Source: Helochares maculicollis (taxonomy: Eukaryota > Arthropoda > Insecta > Coleoptera > Hydrophilidae). From it: a DNA stretch of 43,947 bases. Numbering within the stretch: the first letter of the stretch is position 1; each line of letters opens with the position of its first letter. The notes below the pieces were generated by a model. It did no database searches. It was not told where the DNA came from and was given only the letters and a program-made list of their open reading frames with translations. Positions 10,395 through 20,798 of the stretch are shown here, in pieces. The stretch is from contig JAWQRO010000296.1 of assembly GCA_033557835.1 (NCBI GenBank), positions 1 to 43,947 on the forward strand, written 5' to 3'. The translations under genes were made by a program, and so were the position numbers.

Positions 10395-13030
10395 ATGGAT
10401 CCAGGCATAGTCTGTTTCCAGCATTGTGGACCAAAAGTCTTCTGCTTCTCTTTACCAGACTACTGCCCTGTTTGTGATTCCGAATTAGCTGAAGCAAAGT
10501 TTTCACTGTTACCATTCAGGTAGGTACATTTCTAGAGATATATTGCTGTGTTATATTAGTTTTATACGTTTTTCGTTATTAAGATAATCGGTTAAATGAT
10601 TTATTTTGAATCTGCAAATACTCCGTTGCAGATTAGGAATATTACTACAGAAAAATAGATATCTATAATACGTTTTGAGGTGGGCATTTTCAATTTATTC
10701 TCAATAATGCATAGTTGCGAAATTTAATTCTTCTGTAGATTGATATGCCCAAACATGAACCTGTAAACACCATTTATATAACGGATGGTGATTGCGTAAT
10801 ATCTAATGGAATAGGCGTAACAGCAAGCAATGTTATGATTTCATTTAGACCGTTCCATATCACGGATTATAACCAACATATATTTTGTAAGAAAAGGTCA
10901 AGCATTGTTGTAATATTAAACGATCCATAAAAACGTACATAATTATTGTTTTGTTTATAAATCTTCAATCACGCCGCAGAAATGGAACGTGGGATTAAAT
11001 TTAGTGCATCCGTTTTGATTGTAACTCGTTATTGATACAATTTTTTTGCATTTAATTATTTCTTTCTCTTTCAGAGTTCCTTATCCATTTATTCGAGCAT
11101 GCCAGTATCCTTGTGCTGTAGTCATAAAACCTACGTCAGGCGACTTCCTCAAGTGAGTTTTATCTTAATTGTGTGTTGGTGCCATCTAAACTATTTTTCT
11201 ACACCTGAAATTTGACGCAAATTCCTCCATATATCAAGTAAATTGCTAGATTTTTTAACATTTGCAACTTACGCTTAATGTAATTTAACCTCCAGTTAGT
11301 TCGTTCAGAGCAGTGTAGCGTGAGAAGTGTAAAAACTCTGCCAAAATTAGATGGATTCTTTGAGTTTAGTTCAAATTTGCATTCATTACCGCGCTTAGGC
11401 AATTGCTAATTAGTAACTCAGCTGCTTGTGTGTGATAATATTTCGGTTACCTCCGAGATGGAGTTTGTTCACTCTTCCGTCTTAAGAAATAGGGATATTT
11501 TTAAATCACCTGAGATTATTTTTATACGCGCATGAAAAGCCACTATTAATTATTGAAATTTGACACTATGTTGAAAAATTAATGCTGTACTTATACAGGA
11601 ATGCTGGATAAAGGCATTCGAGGTGTTTCACAATAAAATTGCTACACATTATTTCCATTACACACTTATTTCTAGATTGATATATTTAAAACTATGTCAA
11701 TAGATAACAGAGGGAAGAAATTTTCAACAAAAATTAATCCAAAAAAATTAGAAGACAAATTCAGCACAATCAGCAAAATCTTATTGTTAGTGAATGAGTT
11801 TAGAGACAACTGATATATATATATATATGTATATCGATTGGGTTCAAAAAATATGTTCACAGTATTTTAACTATATGAATAAATAGGATATTTCAATTCA
11901 TTTTCAAAGCATCCTGTAAGAGAATACTGGATATGATTAAACCTACATTTTTCAAGCCAGTAATATTCTATAGTGTATTAATAATTCATAAAAAGTGTGA
12001 CAGAGAATTTAAAATGATCTAATGATGTTGATTAACAGTTCATAGAATTAGGTGTTGCTTATAATTGGCAGAACTATTCTATACTTTGGCCACTGGTAAT
12101 ACAGCTATACATAATAATTTCTTAAATACTAACTGCCACAGATAAACTTAACGATAAAGACTTATTGCCTTATTTTATTTAGTACTCATACTAACTAACT
12201 AAACTACGAATCTTATTTCTCTTATAAAATTCAAAAGCAGTGGAACAACTCACTGAACACTGGTTAGACAACTCAAAGAATTAACAATAAAAGAACTATT
12301 TACACAGTTATTTGGAAACAGACCCGTGCTAAATTGCTTTGTATATCAGAAGTGTTATATTTTGGGCTTGAATTAAAAAAATCAAACTGTTAATGAATAT
12401 GTTTAATTGACATTTTGCATAAAGTCAAAAACAATCAAACATATCTACATACAAATTGTGAACCCATTTGGAATGTCAATGAAACACTTTTATCATATTT
12501 ATTCTGGCACCAAAGTGTCCATGTAAGGCTCAAAAGGTATATTTTTGAGTATATAATATAAAATAATTCTATTACGTGTGGATGTCTGTACTTATGCATA
12601 ACATTTTTACAGTGACTATTATAATTCCATGGACTTACACATAGGTGTAACTACATCCACCGGTACCATTGTTGAATTCGATAAAAATGGCTTGTGCAGG
12701 CACAGAAATGGCCAATGGGACCAATGCCTTCTCCTCGACCAGGCTAGTGGTCCCTGGATGGAACACTGGGACACAACGTTACTCCAAGTGTGCAAACAAA
12801 AATGCTGGTCACCTAGATCTTACAACGAAGAAAAACATAACTGCTACTCCTTTGTATTAACGTTCCTCCAAACCTTAGGCTACGGTAATTTGAGCAAAGC
12901 AGCGTCCAGCAGGACGATTTTTTGCGAAAAGTTCATAGTTCCCAGGACTACTTCCGCTGGAAAATACATATCTCTCTATAGAAAATTAAAAGATATAGGA
13001 TTTTATGTCCATAGAGCTCCTTGTAAATAA
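10395..13030 (+). CDS. MKRN2OS: MKRN2 opposite-strand (DUF4796) family protein
   Basis: Three coding exons, 10395-10519, 11075-11152 and 12613-13030, joined in phase to 206 residues. The family is conserved in animals (human MKRN2OS is of similar length) and its role is not established. Visible features: an N-terminal Cys/His cluster (H10, C11, C17, and CPVC at 24-27) that may bind zinc; DLHIGV with His77; a Trp-rich middle; and KHNCYSF with Cys145, followed by a C-terminal block VPRTTSAGKYISLYRKLK. His before Cys in HxG and NC motifs recalls permuted papain-like folds (PPPDE, LRAT, NlpC/P60 relatives); that is my inference. Introns are ordinary GT-AG. A poly(A) signal AATAAA is at 13069-13074. 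An in-phase upstream non-coding exon ending at 8990 is likely. The large intron 11153-12612 contains only AT repeats (for example an (AT) run at about 11813-11830). Confidence 0.88.
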
Positions 13031-13802
13031 AAAACATTGCTAGAGATACCAAACAGTATTCATTTTTAAATAAATTTATTACTTTGTAATTATAAATAAA
13101 TTTTATAATATATAATATGTACTATATAATTTTATATACAAGTATATGATAGGTACATAAATACTTATATTTTCTATTAAACATAAATTGTTAAATGCGT
13201 TTTTATTATTTTTTTAATCCACAAATTTGCCTGATCCCGATCCTCTTTATTTGCAGCTAGTAGGTAAATATTATTTCCAGTTCTTCGAACACTTCCTTCA
13301 GCTCATTTATTTTTCGTATTTATTTACCATCTATCATTTATGTATAGTTCTATTTTATGCTTTCTCTTCGTGCTTTTTTACAATTTCTCTAAGTTAGGTT
13401 CAAAAAGGCTGCCTCAATTTTTATTGTTGGTCTTTTTTGATGTTAAAAATAGCTGTCGTTCGAAAAAGTACATTTTGCACTTTGGTTAAGCTTTTTAGTA
13501 ATAATCCCTATTTTTATGAATTGTTTTGACAATGTTGAACCTCCACCCTTAGGTAGATACTATAAATTTGCACTTCCCTACATTCGGCACTGATCTTGCA
13601 GTTTTAAGTCGTCGTTTAAAGATGGCCGCACGCGACCTCTAAATCAGCCAATCACAATCCAGCAACTTTACTCTGTACTCCTCACAAGCTCAAATTGGGA
13701 ATTGGGTATAATTAATTGTGGTTATGTTTGTTTACGTTTAAATTTTAACTAAACATCCTTTTTTTAGGCATTAAACTACAATTAGAAGCTCATATTTTTA
13801 GG
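13031..13802. promoter_or_regulatory. MKRN2OS 3' end and ZRSR2 promoter region
   Basis: Begins with the MKRN2OS 3' UTR and a very AT-rich run to about 13200. Around 13620-13660 the sequence turns GC-richer and carries AAGATGGCCGC, similar to the YY1/Pho core, and CCAAT at 13648-13652, about 150 nt before the ZRSR2 ATG. These are plausible promoter elements of a TATA-less housekeeping gene; the start site was not determined. No gene seen. Confidence 0.4.
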
Positions 13803-15593
13803 ATGGGGAAGTAGGTATCCTTTTTAAAACACAACATTCCACATTAAAGCTTAAATTTTATAAAGTAGCGTAAGTATGTACACGTTGAGGTTATTTTTTC
13901 TTAATTTACAATTTAGACATTGCGAATGGAGGAAATTGGTAAAGAAATTAAGGAGAAAGCGAATTAGACAAGATTTGGCTGCGAAACGGTCTTCCTTATT
14001 AAAAGAAGGCAAGTGAATTTTAGTAATTACTATTTTTTGCTATTGTTTTACTCTAAGTGAATATCACATCTGAATATACTAAGGTTTACATAGTCACAGT
14101 TTGCTTAACTCAAATGTATGTAGGGTATGCTCGTAAACGGACAATTGTAACATCTAAGAATCGTATATTACAGACGTATAAATATGTGACAGTTGAATTC
14201 CGCTTGTGCAATTTTTTATATCAAGTATTATTTTGTAGAAAATGATAGAAGGCAGCACTCCCCGACTTATAAAGCCCTGTTGGAAGAGCAGGAAACGGCA
14301 GAACAATTTCAAATTGAAGAAGAGGAAAGAATTGCAAAACTTAATGAAGCACTCTGGCTGAAACGAGAAGCTGAAGCACACAGGCAATGGCTGGAACTCC
14401 AGAAGAAACTGCAATTAGCTAGATTAGAGCATGCGAAACAAAATGCTAGAATCAAAGCGGAATGGGAAGTAGAACAGAAACGATTGAAGGAGTTAAAAGA
14501 ACTGAAAGAGAAACAAGAGGAGGAGAAAAGGTTGCAACAGGAACAGTTAAAACAACGAGTTGAGGAGTATATTACATATGGAGGCGATATTCCTGAACAG
14601 CTGTTGGTCCAATTAGAAACAAATCCCAACAAACAACAGTGTCCATTTTTCAATAAAACTGGTGCTTGCCGATTCGGGGATTCTTGTTCTCGAAATCACA
14701 TTCGGCCAGGTGTGAGCAAAATTCTACTCATTCCCAGTTTTTACTCACATTATAGCTTGGAGCAGTCGTCCGAAAGCGAATATGGGAGTGATATATCCTT
14801 AGAATATGAGAATCATGAAATGCAAGGTCATTTCAAAGATTTCTTTTACGATGTTTTACCAGAACTGGAAAAATACGGTACAGTTAGACAATTCAAAGTG
14901 TGTTGTAATCAAGAGTCGCATTTACGTGGGAATGTGTATGTTGAATATGGAGATTACAGGGAAGCTATGAAATGCTACAAAGGTTTGCAGGGTAGATGGT
15001 ATGGTGGCAAACAACTAAATGTAGAATTTTCTAACATTGAATCATGGAAATCTGCTATTTGTGGATTATTTTTCAAAAAGCGGTGCCCTAAAGGAAGCCT
15101 TTGTAACTTTTTGCATGTGTTTCGCAATCCCTGCAATCTATTTCAAAGTGCTGACAATGACCAACATAGGTCTCCTATACATAGTGAGAGAAATTGGAGA
15201 TGGTCAGAGTCACCTGAGCCAATGGACTATCGACAAAATGGGGAAAGGCGAAATACAAGGAATGGATGTAGGCTTAATAATGACGAATCAGCAATAAAAG
15301 GTCAACATAAAAGTGAAGCCTCTAAGAGAAGAAGAGACCGAATGAGATCTCCGGTTAGAAAGAAACGAAGGAACAGGTCGATATCAAGAAGTAAGTCAAG
15401 ATCTCGGTCTCCTTCAAAAACTGGATCGCATTTAAAATCTCGTTCCTATTCAAACTCTCAATCACAGCAACGGTCCAGAAGAAAATCTCGCTCCCGATCA
15501 AAGTCGCCTTCCTTAAGAAAAATCCGCTATAAATCAGACCAATTCAAATCTCATTCATCAAAGCGAAAAGGAAAGTCTAACAACATGAGTTGA
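13803..15593 (+). CDS. ZRSR2: ZRSR2/Urp, minor-spliceosome 3' splice site factor
   Basis: Exons 13803-13810 (8 nt of coding sequence), 13917-14008 and 14239-15593 join in phase to 484 residues beginning MGKHCEWRKLVKKLRRKR. This is the U2AF35-related protein that recognises the 3' splice site of U12-type introns. Domains: basic N-terminus, a charged Glu/Lys/Arg coiled coil (about 45-150), CCCH zinc finger 1 (CPFFNKTGACRFGDSCSRNH, about 168-187), a U2AF-homology RRM (about 227-304, with RGNVYVEY as RNP1-like), CCCH finger 2 (CGLFFKKRCPKG..CNFLH, about 307-327), and an RS-rich tail (about 397-475). Intron 1 has overlapping donors (gtaggt at 13811; U12-like gtatccttt at 13815); only the first keeps the frame. 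Intron 2 needs a GC donor (AAG|gcaagt at 14009); the nearby GT does not keep phase. AATAAA signals at 15631 and 15777. Confidence 0.93.
13811..13916 (+). promoter_or_regulatory. ZRSR2 intron 1 with overlapping U2 and U12 donors
   Basis: The 106-nt intron starts within AAGTAGGTATCCTTT. A U2-type donor gtaggt (13811) gives the coding mRNA. Four bases on, gtatccttt (13815) matches the U12-type 5' splice site consensus exactly. Near the 3' end TTTCTTAAT (8 of 9 positions of the U12 branch site TTCCTTRAY) sits about a dozen bases before the acceptor AG at 13915-13916, the usual U12 spacing. Splicing at the U12 donor leaves ATG-GGG-AAG-TAG, a stop, and no other in-frame ATG. Confidence 0.6.
14009..14238 (+). 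other. GC-AG intron in ZRSR2
   Basis: Donor AAG|GCAAGT at 14009 and acceptor TTTTGTAG ending at 14238. Exons 1 and 2 total 100 nt, leaving one base that pairs with the AA at 14239-14240 to make Glu. The alternative GT at 14013 would leave two bases and break the frame. AAG|GCAAGT is the typical strong context for GC donors. Confidence 0.75.
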
Positions 15594-16168
15594 TGAGCAT
15601 ATTACATTACAATTTTTACCACATGAACAAAATAAATGTACAAATTTAAAATGTACCTCCATTTAGGGAGTCACCTCTTATAGCTTTAATTTATATTTAA
15701 GTAAAACAGTTGCTACATATATGAACAAAGATATTGTATAAATTAAAATTGTAAAAAACACCAGCATCTACATGTAAATAAATATTGAACTCAATTGGTT
15801 TTGTTTTAAATTCCTAAAAAAATGTGAGTAGTCTCTACTGCACTTGCCTGCAAATAATCATTTATTTGCAAATATATACAAAAAAATCGGGTACCAAATT
15901 CTAAGCTCCTAAAGTTTTGAATAAGAAATGCATGGTTACAAAGTCACAATTCTAGTAATTTTGTATGCTAGAGAGATATATGAGGCAAAAAGTGTCATAT
16001 TTGTTGTCTATGAACTACCTGCGAAAAGTTTTCTTTAATTATTGAAATTTAAAGCTCAATTTTATAAAGAATTCTTGACCTGAATTTACTATGAAGAAAG
16101 CTTTTTAATAGTTTTTACAGGTCTATAAAAATCTGTAATTGAAATGATGGTTTTACTGAAACATTTTT

Positions 16169-16223
16169 GGGCAAATGTATAGTTTACGTACCTATTTTTA
16201 AGATGTAAACTATACATTTACCC
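16169..16223. repeat. Inverted repeat, 19-nt arms
   Basis: Arms 16169-16187 (GGGCAAATGTATAGTTTAC) and 16205-16223 (GTAAACTATACATTTACCC) are reverse complements except for one position, with a 17-nt loop. On the minus strand the odd pair would be a G-U wobble in RNA. Could be the core of a miniature element or a stable hairpin in RNA. Confidence 0.7.
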
Positions 16224-16562
16224 ATTTTCTTTGCTTCACTAGACTAAATTTGATAATTTAGAAGCAGACGCTCTTTTTTATAACAAATATACTGCAGTGT
16301 ATCCACTTAACATTCCTTCACAAAAAGAATGTTGAAAACTTCTGTCCAAACTTTGCCTCACTTATCGCATAATTAAGATCGTTATGTCTTTCCGTAATCC
16401 ATTAACAAGAAACACTTAATAGAATAAATATAGCAATAAGCAATCGAAAACAAGACGAGTCAATACCAATCGGAATCAGCCCTCATTCATAAATTAGGAT
16501 GCATACATATCATAGGTACAAAATATCATTTTGTTTATTTCTTCATGATAAATCTAATCCCC

Positions 16563-16870
16563 TCTGTTCTTTGGTCTAAGCTGAGCTGAAAATAAGATGG
16601 TTCAAGGGTGCGAATGAAATTAGTCCCAACATCTAATTTCTTTAACAGCCGAAGCAAGACAAAACCAAACTAGGGAATGAGGAGGACAGTTTCTGTCTTC
16701 TTCAGTTAAATATAGATTGAAAAGAAGGGAATTAAGCGTGCAAATGGAATTTTTCCCATCTGATTTTTCTAACGGGCGAAGCAGGCCTGAAAAATAAATC
16801 GAGAATAAGAAGTAACTAAATTTAATTATGTCGGCTATCTTCTTCGGCTGAAGCTAGACTGACCATAAAC
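16563..16870. repeat. Degenerate tandem repeat, about 130-140 bp unit
   Basis: Related blocks recur: TTCTTTGGTCTAAGCTGAGC near 16567, TTCTTCAGTTAAATATAGAT near 16698 and TTCTTCGGCTGAAGCTAGAC near 16840; and GTGCGAATGAAATTAG with GTGCAAATGGAATTTT about 130 bases apart, each followed by a CCGAAGCAAG/GCGAAGCAGG block. About 2.3 copies. Aligned by eye, so the unit length is approximate. Confidence 0.55.
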
Positions 16871-17398
16871 TTATTCATGTAGCTATAGTTCAAAGACGGA
16901 GAAGAGTCCTCTGTGTTACACATAATCCTGTATTGTAGGCAGAATCTGATTGTAGGTAAACGCATATTTCGGATGGTCTATGGTTCGTTTCCTTATCTTC
17001 ACATCTGAACATCCACGCAACCCAAAATACCCAAGAACACCGAAGGCTTCCGAAAACGCCCACCTATGCAACTTATGTAACTGATCGGTATATTTTTATA
17101 GTAGAATAACCACGTGCGTCATTAACCATTAGCTAAATTGTCGGCAAACGCAAAAAACCGGGAAATCTCCCAGTTTGATGTTAAATTGTTCTAGCGCAAC
17201 TTCTCGTTGAAAATTTACCGTTCAGCTTTGAATTGCTTCAACGCTGTTATTCTGCCCATGACTCGATCCTGTGCGTGCGCCAGATATCATTTCGACTTCA
17301 CATAACCTTCGACAAAGATTTTAAGGTTGCGTGAAATTATATTTTATTATTTATTTTATTGCATAATTGGCGGTTAAAAAGGACCCATCTATAATCAA

Positions 17399-20300
17399 AT
17401 GGTAGGAGGTGGTATGGGAAGTGGTGATTGGAGGCCTTTCGTGTATGGAGGACTAGCTTCCTGTGTAGCTGAGTTTGGTAATTAATATTCTATTTATAAA
17501 TTTTATTAATCTCGCTCGAAAATTTGCATTTAACCATTCCAATTAGATGTTTTCGGCTATTATTAGGATTCTGTTAATTTCATATCTTTCAGGCACTTTT
17601 CCAATCGACACTTCTAAAACTCGACTTCAAGTACAAGGGCAGAAGCTAGATGCTAAACATGCTAAGTTGAAATACCGGGGTATGGTCGATTGTATTATAC
17701 AAATTGCTAAACAGGAAGGGGTAAAAGCTTTATATGCTGGGTAAGTTTCTTGCTAATTAGCTTTGTTATCTTTAATGCTTACCTCAAATCAAATATTTAT
17801 TTTGGATAAAAATAAATTATGCCACCGGTAAATCTGTATAACAAACAAACATATTTGCTATATTTTTTCAAGGAATTGACAGTTTATCCTTGACTTCGTT
17901 TTACCACATGATAAAAAATGAATAATAATCAATTGTTTTTATTTACACATGCGGATTAGTCATGATAGTCACGCTTTTCTTTAGTATTCCATTTAGCATC
18001 TTACGATAATGTGAATGCATTGAGTGGAAAAAAATAATAATTCAGTCAATGACTTATCTGTTTAGTTAGTATTTGTAAGATGTTTTGTCTGCTTATTAAA
18101 ATATAATTTTTCACCCGACAGATAACGAAATTGTTTATCTAGTACTGAAATTCACAGTGTCAGCTAAAAATAAATAAGAAAACCTATGAATTAAGCGATT
18201 TTGTATTATTTTTTTCTGGCGAAGCTCTGACATACTGGCTTACATTCATAACAGCTTGGCAGCAATCCAAATTGTAGAACCTGTTTTATTGGGCATGGAC
18301 AATCTGAAGATCATGCATGATTTTTAAGAATCTTCATAACTTAGTAGCAAGCATGTTATATATCTGGAATTAGGACTAGAGGGTCTATTGTTTCTCAACT
18401 CTGCATATGAAATGTACATATAAAAATTGGGAGTAGCTTGCCAGCTTATATTGCTCTTATTTATTTTTAGCAATATAGAAATGTTACTTTATTTTAAGTT
18501 TCTATTATGTTACTTTGTAGACAATAAAAACGTTAATATTTTCTTTTAGAATTTTGCCTGCAGTATTAAGGCAGGCTACGTATGGCACAATCAAATTTGG
18601 AACTTACTATTCTTTAAAGGACATAATTGTAAAGAATTATGGCAAAGAAACTATAACCATAAATGCTTGTTGTGCTGTGATAGCAGGAGCAATATCCAGT
18701 GCAATTGCAAATCCCACAGATGTCCTGAAAGTTCGAATGCAAGTCAGTGGAACCACTGGCAATGTTGGATTAGTTGCTTGCTTCAAAGATGTTTACACGC
18801 ATGAAGGAATCTCAGGATTATGGAAAGTAAGCATTTGCTGGTATATTTAGCTACAATGTAATAAATTTAAAGGGACCAAAAAATTTATAACTTTATTTTT
18901 AGGGTGTAAGTCCTACAGCTCAAAGGGCTGCTGTGATAGCTGCTGTCGAATTGCCAGTTTATGACTTCTGCAAGAGTCGTTTAATGAACACTTTTGGTGA
19001 TCACGTAGCAAATCATTTCATGTAAGTTGAACTAATTAAATTCATCATCGTAAAAGCAGCAGAGTGTGATCAAATTTTAATTGAATTGATCCAGATCAAT
19101 TATTTGGATTTGTAAAGTTTTGAAAAAAACATTGGCTAATCAAAAGCCATTGTTTGGATATAATGAGATTTATAGCCAAAGTGCTCACACCCAGGTGCTG
19201 TTTATATATTAGATATATATATATATATATATATATATTTATTTCTTTATTTATTTATTTATTTATTTGCTTACTTACTACTTGACATAAATATTTGTCC
19301 AAGCGAAATTTTGAAGCAATAGATGTGCAGTAGAAATTGTAACTCAAGACATGAGTGCACATACTTATTTAGTTTTTGCTTTTTTACCAAAGAGACTACA
19401 ATGATTTTGTCTTTTTTGTCTTTTAATTCTTAAAAAGTGGATAATTTCATATAATTTGGAGAATATTAGTATGTATGACATTGATTTTAATTTAAAAATT
19501 GTGTGTTGAGTTCAGACATATTACTCTAGATCAATGTAAATCAAGATAAAAGCACAACATAAATATTGAAAATTTCTTTATGCTGAAGAGCCACATTTAG
19601 AATCTGCACTTATCAATCCACAAGATGACTGAAATGGAAGTGGAAATGATTTCACTGCTCCTTCTGATATTTCGAATAGTAACATTCCTGGACTTAAACC
19701 CCTGTAATAGGCATATTTACAAATTCAAATATATTAAAGACTCCTTTATTAATTTTATATTTTTTGCTTGGTGCACTAATAGTTTTGGCTCAGCTGTTAA
19801 AAACGTAAACTTTGGAACAATAACAGTCTTGGAATGCTTTCCAGTCACCTGCATTAGAACTGGTTATTCAAAATGCTTCCGAAGCCTGTGAATTTGCTGT
19901 ATTAAAATTATGTATTCTTTCTGCAATTAATGTAAAACAATAAAGAGCACACAATTGTGCCAAGACTTCGACTTGGTCTCCCCTCTATTAAATCTGCAGA
20001 TATTTGTGCCTAGCTTGTGGGTAACTGCATAAACAAAAACGATGAAACTACTGATGCTAGACACAGTCCTCAGTCAGAGCCAAATTTACTATAAACATTT
20101 AACCACTAACTTTTTTCTCTTGCAGTTCTAGTCTAATAGCCAGTTTAGGTAGTGCAGTTGCTTCAACACCAATAGATGTAGTTCGGGTGAGTTCAATTTT
20201 TATTTCCAACTAGTTCAGTATTGAAAGTGTATCCCATTAATAAAAGATTAGCGAGAAATATTTTTAATTGTCAAAATTTTCAGACTCGATTAATGAATCA

Positions 20301-20493
20301 AAGGAAGCTGAAGAAAATAGGAGGACCCTTACCGAGCCACATTTATACTGGAACTTTGAATTGTTTCTACCAGACATTCAGGAATGAAGGATTTTGGGCT
20401 TTTTACAAAGGGTTCATTCCAACGTGGGTCCGTATGGGCCCCTGGAATATAATATTCTTCATTACCTATGAGCAAATGAAAAAGTTCTACTAG
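17399..20493 (+). CDS. Bmcp: Mitochondrial carrier of the UCP5/KMCP1 (SLC25A14/30) type
   Basis: Six exons (17399-17477, 17593-17740, 18550-18826, 18903-19021, 20126-20186, 20284-20493) join to 297 residues. Inner mitochondrial membrane carrier with three about 100-residue repeats; the three signature motifs are visible as FPIDTSKTRLQVQ, NPTDVLKVRMQ and TPIDVVRTRLMNQ. The sequence follows the brain mitochondrial carrier/KMCP1 subfamily throughout (DWRPFVYGGLAS, YGTIKFGTYYSLK, WKGVSPTAQRAAV, GPWNIIFFITYEQMKK). Relatives are linked to transport of small anions and mild uncoupling; the substrate here cannot be read from sequence. Start: ATG 17399; a second ATG five codons on is possible. Poly(A) signal at 20646-20651. 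Intron 19022-20125 has an (AT)n/(TTTA)n run and a stray ORF I do not believe. Confidence 0.93.
19211..19268. repeat. Microsatellite (AT)n then (TTTA)n
   Basis: A pure TA dinucleotide run of about 28 nt passes into TTTA tetranucleotide repeats of about 30 nt, within a Bmcp intron. Confidence 0.9.
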
Positions 20494-20798
20494 AGCATAA
20501 AAGCTGCACTTATATGAGTATTAAATGTAAAGAAACCAAAAAAGTCACTATCCAGTATTTAAAACTAAAGACGCACACTATATTTAAATTACGCATTTCA
20601 CTATTTGACTGTTATTTATTCTGTATATATGTTTGAGAAAATCAAAATAAATATTTATTGTACTTTAAACTTGCATCATCTTTTATTTTATACAAACTGG
20701 TACATAATTATGTGAAACATTCAAAATAAATATCCAGGCTTTCCCTATAAAATAAAAACAAAATATATCTAACAATTTTATCGACTAGACTATCTACG
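20494..20798. terminator. Tail-to-tail 3' region of Bmcp and EMC5
   Basis: Both 3' UTRs share about 300 bases. The Bmcp signal AATAAA is at 20646-20651 and the EMC5 signal (AATAAA on the minus strand, TTTATT at 20682-20687) lies about 30 bases further on, so the two transcripts probably overlap slightly or end next to each other. Confidence 0.6.

Larger units (their letters stand above)
15594..17398. other. Intergenic region with repeats, ZRSR2 to Bmcp
   Basis: About 1.8 kb without a gene. It contains the ZRSR2 3' UTR, a 19-bp hairpin at 16169-16223 and a degenerate tandem repeat at 16563-16870 (separate entries). The last 300 bases, somewhat richer in GC, probably hold the Bmcp promoter and 5' UTR; no TATA box was obvious. 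Confidence 0.55.

Noticed and set aside
19625..19891. 88-aa ORF in a Bmcp intron
   Set aside because: No family resemblance, lies wholly in an intron, composition like chance AT-rich ORFs.
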